5,501 bases of DNA. Source: Hyphomicrobiaceae bacterium (lineage in GTDB: Bacteria; Pseudomonadota; Alphaproteobacteria; Rhizobiales; Hyphomicrobiaceae). Shown here in pieces: positions 1-5,501 of the stretch. How positions within the stretch are numbered: position 1 is the first letter of the stretch; each line of letters begins with the position of its first letter. The notes beneath the pieces are model-generated. The model ran no database searches, was not told where the DNA came from, and saw nothing but the letters and a program-made list of their open reading frames with translations. The stretch spans positions 1 through 5,501 of the forward strand of contig JAGRKR010000715.1 in the NCBI GenBank assembly GCA_020442225.1, given 5' to 3'. The translations under genes and the position numbers were made by a program.

Positions 1-249
1 ACCGTCGAGGCGATCGACAAGGCCATGAAGCTCGGCGCCAACCATCCGATGGGGCCGCTCGAGCTGGCCGACTTCATCGGTCTCGATACCTGCCTGTCGG
101 TCATGCAAGTCCTCTACGAGGGCTTGGCGGACTCCAAGTATCGGCCGTGCCCCCTGCTGGTGAAGTATGTCGAGGCCGGCTGGCTCGGTCGCAAGACCGA
201 CCGCGGGTTCTACGACTATCGCGGCGAGAAGCCGGTGCCGACCCGCTGA
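1..249 (+). CDS. 3-hydroxyacyl-CoA (3-hydroxybutyryl-CoA) dehydrogenase, C-terminal part
   Basis: This is the last 82 residues of a reading frame open at the left edge, ending in TGA at 247-249. It matches the C-terminal helical domain of the 3-hydroxyacyl-CoA dehydrogenase family: residues 14-29 (visible numbering) read [16 protein letters not shown], and residues 60-73 read [14 protein letters not shown], both hallmark stretches of this domain. The family oxidises (S)-3-hydroxyacyl-CoA to 3-ketoacyl-CoA with NAD+ in the cytosol, in beta-oxidation, butanoate/PHB metabolism or phenylacetate breakdown. The NAD-binding Rossmann domain and the catalytic His lie outside the window, so substrate length cannot be judged. 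The short single-domain ending fits the stand-alone, roughly 290-residue Hbd/PaaH type rather than the end of a long FadB-type fusion, which would carry a second C-terminal domain copy. The family is secure; the exact symbol (hbd, paaH or fadB2) is not. Confidence 0.9.
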   Translation, partial: TVEAIDKAMKLGANHPMGPLELADFIGLDTCLSVMQVLYEGLADSKYRPCPLLVKYVEAGWLGRKTDRGFYDYRGEKPVPTR

Positions 250-258
250 GATCGGCGC

Positions 259-278
259 CGCCGGTCTTGGGGCCGGCG
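259..278 (+). terminator. weak GC hairpin after the dehydrogenase gene
   Basis: CGCCGG (259-264) and CCGGCG (273-278) form a perfect 6-bp stem with an 8-nt loop, starting 9 nt after the dehydrogenase stop. No T run follows, so it is at best a weak or factor-assisted terminator. In such GC-rich DNA a stem of this size may occur by chance. Confidence 0.25.
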
Positions 279-326
279 AGGGGCGCGCGATGTCCGTTCC
301 ACACGGAATGGGTGGTCGGCCGCGTA

Positions 327-349
327 TGGCAATCACCACTCGCTTGCCA
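327..349. promoter_or_regulatory. possible operator: TGGCAA-N11-TTGCCA inverted repeat
   Basis: Perfect 6-bp half sites TGGCAA (327-332) and TTGCCA (344-349) are separated by 11 bp, about two helical turns centre to centre, as expected for a dimeric repressor or activator. The right half is also the candidate -35 element of the promoter proposed here, a placement typical of repression. The regulator is unknown. The GG-to-GC distance is too long for a sigma-54 promoter. Some repeat of this size is expected by chance in a gap of this length, so the location is the main support. Confidence 0.3.
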
Positions 350-371
350 CGGCGTCGGCAAAGCCTACACT
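344..371 (+). promoter_or_regulatory. candidate sigma-70 promoter of the ComA-like gene
   Basis: TTGCCA (344-349, five of six matches to TTGACA) is followed after 16 bp by TACACT (366-371, four of six matches to TATAAT). Transcription would start near 378, giving a leader of about 94 nt before the ATG at 472. It is the best-spaced pair I see in the 222-bp gap, and the gap itself argues that the ComA-like gene has its own promoter. No experimental support can be drawn from sequence alone. Confidence 0.4.
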
Positions 372-374
372 CTC

Positions 375-388
375 CGCGTAATCACGCG
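375..388. promoter_or_regulatory. small dyad in the presumed leader (copy 1)
   Basis: CGCGT (375-379) and ACGCG (384-388) form a perfect 5-bp inverted repeat around AATC, just downstream of the candidate -10. It could be a protein-binding site at the transcription start or a small RNA hairpin. It resembles the dyad at 435-448; both contain ATCACGC. Confidence 0.25.
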
Positions 389-434
389 ACGCTGACGCTG
401 CGCCCGGCATGCTCTGGTGCGCGGGCGGCCGACA

Positions 435-448
435 GCGTGCGATCACGC
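435..448. promoter_or_regulatory. small dyad close to the Shine-Dalgarno (copy 2)
   Basis: GCGTG (435-439) and CACGC (444-448) form a perfect 5-bp inverted repeat with loop CGAT. It ends 7 nt before the GGAGG ribosome-binding site (456-460) of the ComA-like gene. It shares the ATCACGC core with the dyad at 375-388, which makes a repeated site or paired leader hairpins conceivable. Short GC-rich dyads are common, so support is weak. Confidence 0.22.
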
Positions 449-471
449 AGCTAGTGGAGGACTGCACGCCC

Positions 472-1275
472 ATGAGCAACATCGCATTTCCGTTCGTCGA
501 GGTTCCGGCAGGGCGCGTGGCGCCGAAGCCGCGCAAGTCGGGCCTCACGATGTTCGCCGACTACGGCATGACCCTGGAGCAGACCGAGTCGCTCATGCGG
601 TACGCCGGCGGCTTCGCGGACTTCGCCAAGATCATGGTCGGTACGGCGCGCCTCTACCCGCGCGACTATCTCAAGGAGAAGCTGGCGGTCTATAAGAAGG
701 CGCAGGTGCGCCCGTTCATCGGCGGTCAGTTCGCCGAGTACGTGCTGGCCAACCAGGGGCGCCAGATCATGCCGCGCTTCTTCGCCGAGGCGGTCGAGCT
801 CGGCTTCGAGACCATCGAGATCTCCGACAATTGCGTGCCGCTGAAGGATGAGACGCGCGTTGCGCTGATCCAGGAAGCGCGGGCGGCGGGACTCTCGGTG
901 CTCGGCGAGGTCGGGGCCAAGGACCGCAAGTCCGAGGCGCACGAGCTGGTGGCCCAGGCCAAGATCGCGCTCGACGCCGGCGCCGAGATGGTTCTCGTCG
1001 AAGCGGCCGAGTTCCTGGAGGGCGGCAAGCTCAAGGTCGATCTGATCGAGGAGCTGTCGAAGAAGCTCGACATGACCCGGGCGATGATCGAGCTGCCGGG
1101 GACCTGGATCAGCGGCGTCAGCCTTTCACAGGTCGAGGACATCAAGAAGCTGCTGGTGAAGACCTTCGGTCCCGACGTCAATATCGCCAACGTGAAGCCC
1201 GAGGATCTCATGGGCATGGAGGCGATGCGTTGCGGCCTGTGGACCGTTGGTCCACACGTCGAGGACCCCGTCTGA
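472..1275 (+). CDS. phosphosulfolactate synthase-family (ComA-like) TIM-barrel protein
   Basis: This 267-residue protein belongs to the ComA/HSA32 family. Classical ComA adds sulfite to phosphoenolpyruvate to give (2R)-3-phosphosulfolactate, the first step of coenzyme M synthesis. Family landmarks are visible: FADYG (28-32), VGTARL (56-61), IGGQFAEY (83-90), ETIEISDN (113-120), GEVGAK (145-150) and VNIANV (236-241). No signal peptide or membrane segment is seen, so it should be cytosolic. The ATG at 472 is chosen because GGAGG lies at 456-460, 11 nt upstream, and the family begins about here; an in-frame ATG at 409 has no ribosome-binding site. The usual ComA motif around the barrel's phosphate/sulfonate site (EGRESG-like, from memory) reads VEAAEF at 176-181. 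No comB-comE homologue is next to it. The fold is secure, but the classical reaction is doubtful and the true substrate unknown. Confidence 0.88.
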   Translation: MSNIAFPFVEVPAGRVAPKPRKSGLTMFADYGMTLEQTESLMRYAGGFADFAKIMVGTARLYPRDYLKEKLAVYKKAQVRPFIGGQFAEYVLANQGRQIMPRFFAEAVELGFETIEISDNCVPLKDETRVALIQEARAAGLSVLGEVGAKDRKSEAHELVAQAKIALDAGAEMVLVEAAEFLEGGKLKVDLIEELSKKLDMTRAMIELPGTWISGVSLSQVEDIKKLLVKTFGPDVNIANVKPEDLMGMEAMRCGLWTVGPHVEDPV

Positions 1276-1278
1276 GCG

Positions 1279-1325
1279 CCGCCCGCCCCTGCCTTCACAG
1301 CGAAAGCAGGGGCGCGGCGGTTTCG
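1279..1325 (+). terminator. rho-independent terminator of the ComA-like gene
   Basis: CGCCCCTGC (1284-1292) pairs perfectly with GCAGGGGCG (1306-1314). The stem extends outward by CCGCC (1279-1283) with GGCGG (1316-1320) across a single bulged C at 1315, and inward by TTC/GAA (1294-1296 with 1302-1304) past a C/A mismatch. A short run TTT (1321-1323) follows. It starts 3 nt after the ComA-like stop and sits in the 66-bp gap between convergent genes. On the minus strand the same stem lacks a T run, so it should work mainly for plus-strand transcripts, although it may also slow readers from the other side. Confidence 0.75.
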
Positions 1326-1341
1326 TGTCCGAGGCCTGCGA

Positions 1342-3579
1342 TCAGGGAATGATGTAGACCGGGCTCGTCCAGGCCTGGTGGCCGTCCTCCTGGGTGAGAC
1401 GCATGTAGAGTGCATTGTCCCGCTGAGGATCGATCTTGAAGGTATGGCTCGCCTTCAGCGCCCAGGTCTCGTTGACGTCGGGCAGCCTGAAGACGCGGAG
1501 CCGGCGCCCGAGGCCGCCGAGATCGACGACGTGATCCTCGAGCCCGATGTCGGCGATCTTCAGCTCCTTGCAGACCAGATTGGTCGTGATGTCGAGAAAG
1601 CCGGCGCTCGCGTCCTCGAGCCAGATGTCGAAGCCTGAGAAATTGCCGGTCGTGACCGTATCGACGTCCACCTGCGAACCGTCGTCGCCGAGCTTGAGCG
1701 GCTTGTCGGCGTTGAAGTGGTTGATCGCCTTCGCCTTGAGGAAACGATTGCTCTTGAGGCGCACCGTACCCTTCCAGAGCACCTCGCGTCCGCGCCCGCG
1801 GTACTCGGCGCCTTCGAACAGCACGCGGATTCGGTTGCCGAGCTTGCTCTTGTCGTAGCCGCGCACGACTGCCACCGGCTGGTCGTTGTGGAAGAAGGTG
1901 ACGCGCTCGATCGGAGTGGCGCCGAGGGCCTCGACATCGAGGCGGACCGTATCGCCCTTCACGCGAGCGATGTCGCCGACAAGCGCCGTCTCGGCCTTGG
2001 TGCTGGTGACCGGGCCGAGCAGAGGATCGTCGCTCAGCACCTCGGCGCCAGCGCCGAGATGCGCCTTGGCGTCGATGAACAGCCGCGTGCCAGTGGTCCC
2101 GTAGGTGCGGCGCGCCTTGACGGCCGTGAACAGGGCGTCACGATCGAGCTTCGGCATCATGTAGCAGGTGAGCCCGCCGATGGCGCCGAAGTTCGAGGCG
2201 CCCGGATGCGCGGCGCCGGGACGGCCCTTGTGATCGTCGCTGTGGCAGACGATGCCGACGCGATAGCCGAGCTTGATCGCGTCGTGCAGCATCCATTCGA
2301 AGGTGCCCCAGCAGGAGTGGATCTCGACCGCCCGCTCCAGCCGGCCATCATGGCCGACGCCGATGTCCGCGTAGCGGCCGCCGACGTGCGCCAGCACGAT
2401 CGCATCCTCGTTCTCGAGCGCCTTGAACAGGTCGTTGACGTGATGGCAGTCCGTGTCGCGCGGTGCGTCGAGCAGCACGCTCGACGAGCGGCGGATGGGC
2501 CGGCCCTCGGTGCGGTAGAAGACGTTACGGTCGCCGCCCATGCCGGTGTTGCCCGACCACTCGTAGCCGGGCAGCGCCACCATGTGACCGGGCTTGTCGT
2601 ACTCGCGGGCGAGACGGTTGATCTCCTCCCACAGGTCGTCGCCGATCTGGAAATCATTGCCCTGGTGACCGACGATGTCGATGAAGGCCTTGTCGCGGGC
2701 GAACGCGAAATACTCCTGAACGGTGCCGGTGCCGACGGTCTCGCCGCTCTGGCCGTGCAGGTCGCCCCAGAAGTGTACGAGGTCGGCCGTGTCGACGACG
2801 CGCATCGGGTTCGAGCGCACCAGCAATTCGCCGGCCTCGTTCAGCATATCGATACGCAGGTCGCCGGTGCCGGCGAGACGCAGACCCTCGATCACCGGTG
2901 GCGACTTGCCTGCCTCGAAGGTCACGGTCTCGGGCAGGCCCTCGACCGGCATATTGGCCTTAAGGCGGACGCGATGCGCGGCCTTGTCGGAGACGTTGCC
3001 CCAGCGGTCATCGGCGACGAGGCAGAGGCGGAAAGGCTCGCCCTTGCGCCGCAGCGTCGGCAGCAGGGCCTTGTAGCGCCGGGGCGGCCCCGACACGAGC
3101 TTGACGATGGGCGACTTAGCCAGCTCCACGAAATCGTAGGTGGCGAAGGCGTCGCAATAGACCTTGAAGACGAACTCGGTCTCGACGGCAGTCTGCAGGC
3201 GATAGCCGGGGGAGCCCTTGCGCGTGTCGCCGAGCCGCACGGTGATCGTCTCGCCGGCTCTCAGGAAGCCGCGCCCGACGCGGACCTGCAGGGTATTGGG
3301 ATAGGGACGGATGTTGTTGCGGGTGAATGAGAGCTCGAGCGCGGCGCCGTTGCTCGCTTCGGCCGTGCAGTAGTTGGGCGCGCGGGGATCGGTGAACTGG
3401 AGCTTGCCGGAATCCGATGCGGTGCGATAGCAGATCTTGATGCCACCCGTGTCGTCGATGCCGAACTTACCGGCTGTGAAGGTGATCGTGACGGGTGCGA
3501 ACGAGCCGGCCTCGAGTGGGCCTGCGGGCTCGATGACGGCGGTGCCGATCTGGTCGCGTTGATAGGTCGAAAACGGCAT
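1342..3579 (-). CDS. PHP-like / DUF3604-like putative metal-dependent hydrolase
   Basis: This 745-residue protein has three parts: a beta-rich N-terminal region (about 1-265), a PHP-like core (about 268-505) and a beta-rich C-terminal region (about 506-745). Core landmarks are WGDLHGQSGE (271-280, His275), IVGHQGND (302-309, His305), LPGYEWSG (337-343), LAHVGG (396-401, His398), VEIHSCWG (418-425) and CHSDDH (445-450, an Asp448-x-His450 pair like the last PHP motif). PHP enzymes are usually metal-dependent phosphoesterases. Here the second His of motif I is Gln277 and the motif-II Asp is Gly304, so the metal site is altered. No signal peptide is seen. The ATG at 3577-3579 has AGGGAGG at 3584-3590, 4 nt upstream. 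The open frame runs further upstream to about 4014, but only through other genes. It is the last gene of the minus-strand row, 80 bp after the Trm112 gene. The superfamily is likely; the substrate is unknown. Confidence 0.8.
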   Translation of the reverse strand: MPFSTYQRDQIGTAVIEPAGPLEAGSFAPVTITFTAGKFGIDDTGGIKICYRTASDSGKLQFTDPRAPNYCTAEASNGAALELSFTRNNIRPYPNTLQVRVGRGFLRAGETITVRLGDTRKGSPGYRLQTAVETEFVFKVYCDAFATYDFVELAKSPIVKLVSGPPRRYKALLPTLRRKGEPFRLCLVADDRWGNVSDKAAHRVRLKANMPVEGLPETVTFEAGKSPPVIEGLRLAGTGDLRIDMLNEAGELLVRSNPMRVVDTADLVHFWGDLHGQSGETVGTGTVQEYFAFARDKAFIDIVGHQGNDFQIGDDLWEEINRLAREYDKPGHMVALPGYEWSGNTGMGGDRNVFYRTEGRPIRRSSSVLLDAPRDTDCHHVNDLFKALENEDAIVLAHVGGRYADIGVGHDGRLERAVEIHSCWGTFEWMLHDAIKLGYRVGIVCHSDDHKGRPGAAHPGASNFGAIGGLTCYMMPKLDRDALFTAVKARRTYGTTGTRLFIDAKAHLGAGAEVLSDDPLLGPVTSTKAETALVGDIARVKGDTVRLDVEALGATPIERVTFFHNDQPVAVVRGYDKSKLGNRIRVLFEGAEYRGRGREVLWKGTVRLKSNRFLKAKAINHFNADKPLKLGDDGSQVDVDTVTTGNFSGFDIWLEDASAGFLDITTNLVCKELKIADIGLEDHVVDLGGLGRRLRVFRLPDVNETWALKASHTFKIDPQRDNALYMRLTQEDGHQAWTSPVYIIP

Positions 3580-3659
3580 TGGTCCTCCCTGTTCTGCGGT
3601 GTGCGCGTCTTGATTGGTGTCGATGATGGTGGATGGTGGCGGGGCCGGGCCCTGGGGGC

Positions 3660-3920
3660 TCAGCGGCGGCGGGGTTCGTCCTCCTCGAGTGTGCGCGCTT
3701 CCTCCGGCAGCATGATCGGCATGCCGTCGCGGATCGGGTAGGCGAGACGAGCGGCGCGGCTGACGAGTTCCTGGCGCTCGGCGTCGTACTCGAGCGAGGT
3801 CTTGGTCACCGGGCAGACCAGCAGCTCGAGAAGCTTGGGGTCGATCTTGCGAGCGCCCTGCTGGTGAGGCTCTTCGTGCCCGGATCGCGCGGTGGGTGGT
3901 TCGATCATCGGCCTGGGCAT
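3660..3920 (-). CDS. Trm112 family protein
   Basis: This 86-residue protein carries the bacterial Trm112 (former UPF0434/YcaR) domain: [20 protein letters not shown] at 27-46 and [18 protein letters not shown] at 59-76. In eukaryotes and archaea Trm112 binds and stabilises SAM-dependent methyltransferases acting on tRNA, rRNA and release factors; the role of the bacterial form is much less clear. Cys36 is the only cysteine, so the zinc site of eukaryotic homologues is absent, as is usual in bacteria. Most relatives are about 60-70 residues, so the first 25 residues are an extra, low-complexity leader. The start is uncertain: at ATG 3920 the AAAGGA lies directly against the codon, while at ATG 3908 (82 residues) it lies 12 nt upstream. 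The acidic-basic tail EEDEPRRR is unremarkable. The gene follows the LON-domain gene by 38 bp, probably in one transcript. Confidence 0.88.
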   Translation of the reverse strand: MPRPMIEPPTARSGHEEPHQQGARKIDPKLLELLVCPVTKTSLEYDAERQELVSRAARLAYPIRDGMPIMLPEEARTLEEDEPRRR

Positions 3921-3958
3921 TCCTTTGTGTTCGCGGCGCCGCGAGGTGGTGACGGCGC

Positions 3959-4642
3959 CTACTGGATGGCGCTGCCGGAGCCGTCGTCGGGCTTCGCCCG
4001 CTCCATCCTGGCAAGCGCGATCAGCACCTCGGCCCGCTTGGCGAGATCGATGGCTTCGAGCAGCGCCTGTTTCTCCTCAGGGCCATAGGGGCTCATGAGG
4101 GACAGCGAGTTGACGAGAAACTCCGTGGTGGCCCGGTTGATGGCGGTCCAGTCGGCGTTGAGGTGGTTCGCTTCGAGATAGCGCTTGAGCACGTCGAGGA
4201 GCGCCGGGCGATCGACATCCGCCTCGCCGTGGCCGGTCTCGAAGTCGTCGACAAACCGCTCGGCAGTGATCTGGCAAATGCGGTAGGGCGTGGTCGAGGC
4301 CAGCTCGGCCGTCACCTCGAAGCGGGCAATGCCGGTCAGCGTAATCAGTCGGCGGCCGTCCTCGACCTCCTGATAAGACGTGATGCGCCCGGCGCAGCCG
4401 ATCTCCCGCAGGGGGGCGGACTTGCCGCGGGGGGACTCACCCTCATCCGCAGTTTGCGCCGGCTGGATGATGCCGACGATGCGATCGCTCGCCAAGGCGT
4501 CGTCGAGCATGGTGAGGTAGCGCGGCTCGAAAATGTTGAGCGGCAGGCTGGCGCGCGGCAGCAGGATGGTGCCGCGCAGGGGGAAAACCGGAATGCGCTT
4601 CGGAAGATCGTCCGGTCCGCGATACTGTGCCGTCAATCCCAA
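3959..4642 (-). CDS. stand-alone LON substrate-binding (N-terminal) domain protein
   Basis: This 227-residue protein consists of the N-terminal domain of Lon protease alone. The opening [14 protein letters not shown] (17-30) and [10 protein letters not shown] (33-42) are the classic LAN-domain start, followed by GCAGRI (82-87) and GIARFEV (104-110), then a helical C-terminal part (about 145-215). There is no AAA+ ATPase or Ser-Lys protease domain, so it cannot degrade proteins itself. In Lon this domain recognises substrates; the free-standing form is thought to bind proteins, but its role is not established. The start is probably TTG at 4640-4642, because AGGGAG (4650-4655) lies 7 nt upstream and no ATG lies between it and the conserved domain. 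A second TTG at 4636 is less well spaced. It lies 70 bp downstream of cnoX and 38 bp upstream of trm112. Confidence 0.88.
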   Translation of the reverse strand: MGLTAQYRGPDDLPKRIPVFPLRGTILLPRASLPLNIFEPRYLTMLDDALASDRIVGIIQPAQTADEGESPRGKSAPLREIGCAGRITSYQEVEDGRRLITLTGIARFEVTAELASTTPYRICQITAERFVDDFETGHGEADVDRPALLDVLKRYLEANHLNADWTAINRATTEFLVNSLSLMSPYGPEEKQALLEAIDLAKRAEVLIALARMERAKPDDGSGSAIQ

Positions 4643-4662
4643 AGCGCGTCTCCCTGGAGCCT

Positions 4663-4684
4663 GTCCTGTACATCGGTCCAGGAC
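4663..4684 (-). other. intergenic hairpin between cnoX and the LON-domain gene
   Basis: GTCCTG (4663-4668) and CAGGAC (4679-4684) form a perfect 6-bp stem with a 10-nt loop in the 70-bp gap. No T run follows on the minus strand, so it is not a convincing intrinsic terminator. It ends shortly before the AGGGAG ribosome-binding site of the next gene and could modulate its translation or mark a processing site; chance is also possible. Confidence 0.25.
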
Positions 4685-4712
4685 TTATCGTCGTCGTGCG
4701 GCCGCTGGCCCC

Positions 4713-5501
4713 TCAGGAGAAGAGCAGCGCCGACAGCCGGCGGCGGCCATCGAGGGTCACGGGATCATCCGAACCCCAGGCGTCGAAGAATTGCACGAGC
4801 TGCTTGCGGGCCGCCTCGTCGTTCCATTTGCGGTCGCGGCGCATGATTTCCATGAGCTCGTCGACGGCCGCACCGTGCTCCCCGGCAGCCGCCAGCGCGA
4901 CGGCAAGGTCGTAGCGCGCCTGATGGTCCGCAGGATTGCCCGCGACGGCCGCGCGCAGCGGGTCGATGTCGCCGGCGCTGTCTGCTTGACGCTTGAGCGC
5001 GATGGCGGCCCGCACCCCGGCGATCGGGGCGCTGTCCTCCTTGCCCGGCGGCACCAGCTTGATGGTCTGCTCGGCGCGCTCCAGGTCGCCCGACTTCAGA
5101 TAGCAGCGAGCGAGGCCCGCCAGTGCGCCGAGATTCTGACTGTCCTCCTTGAGGATCGCGGCGAAGATCTCCGCGGCGGTCTGCAGGTCGTCCTGCTCGA
5201 GCGCGGTGTTAGCGGCCTCGATCGCGGCCTCGATATCGTCGGCGCCCTCGGCCTGGAGCAGCCGGTCGATGAAGGCCTTCACCTGGCTCTCCGGCAACGC
5301 GCCCATGAAGCCGTCGAGCGGGCGACCGTCGCGAAAGGCGTAGACGGCCGGGATCGACTGCACGCGGAGCTGGCCGGCGATGGCGGGATGGTCGTCGATA
5401 TTCATCTTGACGAGCTTGATCTTGCCCTTGGCGGCGCGCACGAGCTTCTCGAGGATCGGCGTCAGCTGGCGGCAGGGGCCGCACCACGGCGCCCAGAAAT
5501 C
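4713..5501 (-). CDS. cnoX: thioredoxin-TPR chaperedoxin CnoX (YbbN), 5' end outside the window
   Basis: The frame is open at the right edge, giving 262 visible residues and a TGA at 4713-4715. Visible residues 1-85 are a thioredoxin fold with the active site WAPWCGPCRQ (3-12) and the cis-proline loop SIPAVYAF (49-56). About 86-262 are tetratricopeptide repeats, including GALAGLARCYLKSGDLERAE (125-144) and ARYDLAVALAAAGEHGAA (195-212), ending in the typical RRRLSALLF (253-261). CnoX holds unfolding clients during oxidative or heat stress, protects them from over-oxidation and passes them to GroEL and DnaK. The complete CXXC differs from E. coli CnoX, which lacks it, and resembles the Caulobacter type that keeps thioredoxin activity. 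A GTG at 5439-5441 is internal, since the active-site residues lie upstream of it. About 30-45 N-terminal residues are probably missing. It is the first visible gene of the minus-strand row. Confidence 0.92.
   Translation of the reverse strand, partial: DFWAPWCGPCRQLTPILEKLVRAAKGKIKLVKMNIDDHPAIAGQLRVQSIPAVYAFRDGRPLDGFMGALPESQVKAFIDRLLQAEGADDIEAAIEAANTALEQDDLQTAAEIFAAILKEDSQNLGALAGLARCYLKSGDLERAEQTIKLVPPGKEDSAPIAGVRAAIALKRQADSAGDIDPLRAAVAGNPADHQARYDLAVALAAAGEHGAAVDELMEIMRRDRKWNDEAARKQLVQFFDAWGSDDPVTLDGRRRLSALLFS

Noticed and set aside
327..349. Sigma-54 promoter (TGGC and TTGC elements)
   Set aside because: The two elements are 16 bp apart between GG and GC, against about 10 for a -24/-12 promoter.
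409..471. Earlier in-frame ATG for the ComA-like gene
   Set aside because: It has no ribosome-binding site and would translate the second dyad and the GGAGG site. The family start fits 472.
451..942. Minus-strand open frame of 163 residues, and one of 229 residues at 726-1415
   Set aside because: Both lie antisense to the ComA-like gene, are rich in Arg/Leu or Ser, show no domain, and one would cross the terminator.
1717..3330. Long plus-strand open frame (537 residues)
   Set aside because: It is an antisense shadow of the PHP-like gene caused by high GC. It has no recognisable domain, while the opposite strand has clear motifs.
3580..4014. Upstream extension of the PHP-like reading frame (to 890 residues)
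   Set aside because: It runs through the Trm112 gene and the end of the LON-domain gene in another frame, is Arg/Pro/Ala-rich without domain character, and a ribosome-binding site precedes the ATG at 3579.
4163..4846. Plus-strand open frame of 227 residues
   Set aside because: It is antisense to the LON-domain gene and the end of cnoX, with low-complexity Arg/Ala/Gly composition and no domain.
5439..5441. GTG as the start of cnoX
   Set aside because: The frame continues upstream to the window edge and encodes the thioredoxin active site WCGPC, so the GTG is internal.

Overview
The window is a gene-dense, high-GC stretch of bacterial chromosome. It most likely comes from an alphaproteobacterium of the Hyphomicrobiales/Rhodospirillales type. 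The evidence is the overall base composition, the protein signatures, and the minus-strand order cnoX, LON-domain gene, trm112, which I recall as a common alphaproteobacterial arrangement. No RNA genes, mobile elements or CRISPR arrays were seen. The gene ends and order look like ordinary chromosome rather than an island.

The plus-strand left part (1-1275) holds the 3' end of a 3-hydroxyacyl-CoA (3-hydroxybutyryl-CoA) dehydrogenase gene and, after a 222-bp gap, a complete 267-residue gene of the phosphosulfolactate synthase (ComA) family. The gap carries a candidate sigma-70 promoter overlapped by an inverted repeat, and two small dyads in the presumed leader. The ComA-like gene ends at a strong GC-rich hairpin followed by a short T run. 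This hairpin lies in the 66-bp gap between two convergent genes.

The minus-strand right part (5501-1342, read right to left) holds four same-direction genes: a thioredoxin-TPR chaperedoxin (CnoX/YbbN, 5' end outside the window), a stand-alone Lon N-terminal-domain protein with a probable TTG start, a Trm112-family small protein, and a 745-residue PHP-like/DUF3604-like putative metal-dependent hydrolase. The gaps are 70, 38 and 80 bp, so one operon is plausible, with its promoter beyond the right edge. The first three point to protein quality control and methyltransferase support. The fourth may be a passenger or a read-through gene.

The most interesting items are the two poorly understood enzymes that converge on each other. 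The ComA-like protein keeps the barrel motifs, but the conserved Arg-Glu-Ser-Gly phosphate/sulfonate-binding region is replaced, and no comB, comC, comD or comE gene is visible. The PHP-like protein keeps the first His of motif I, a Glu, a His and the terminal Asp-x-His, but it has Gln in place of the second motif-I His and Gly in place of the motif-II Asp. Both suggest chemistry different from the name that automatic annotation would give.
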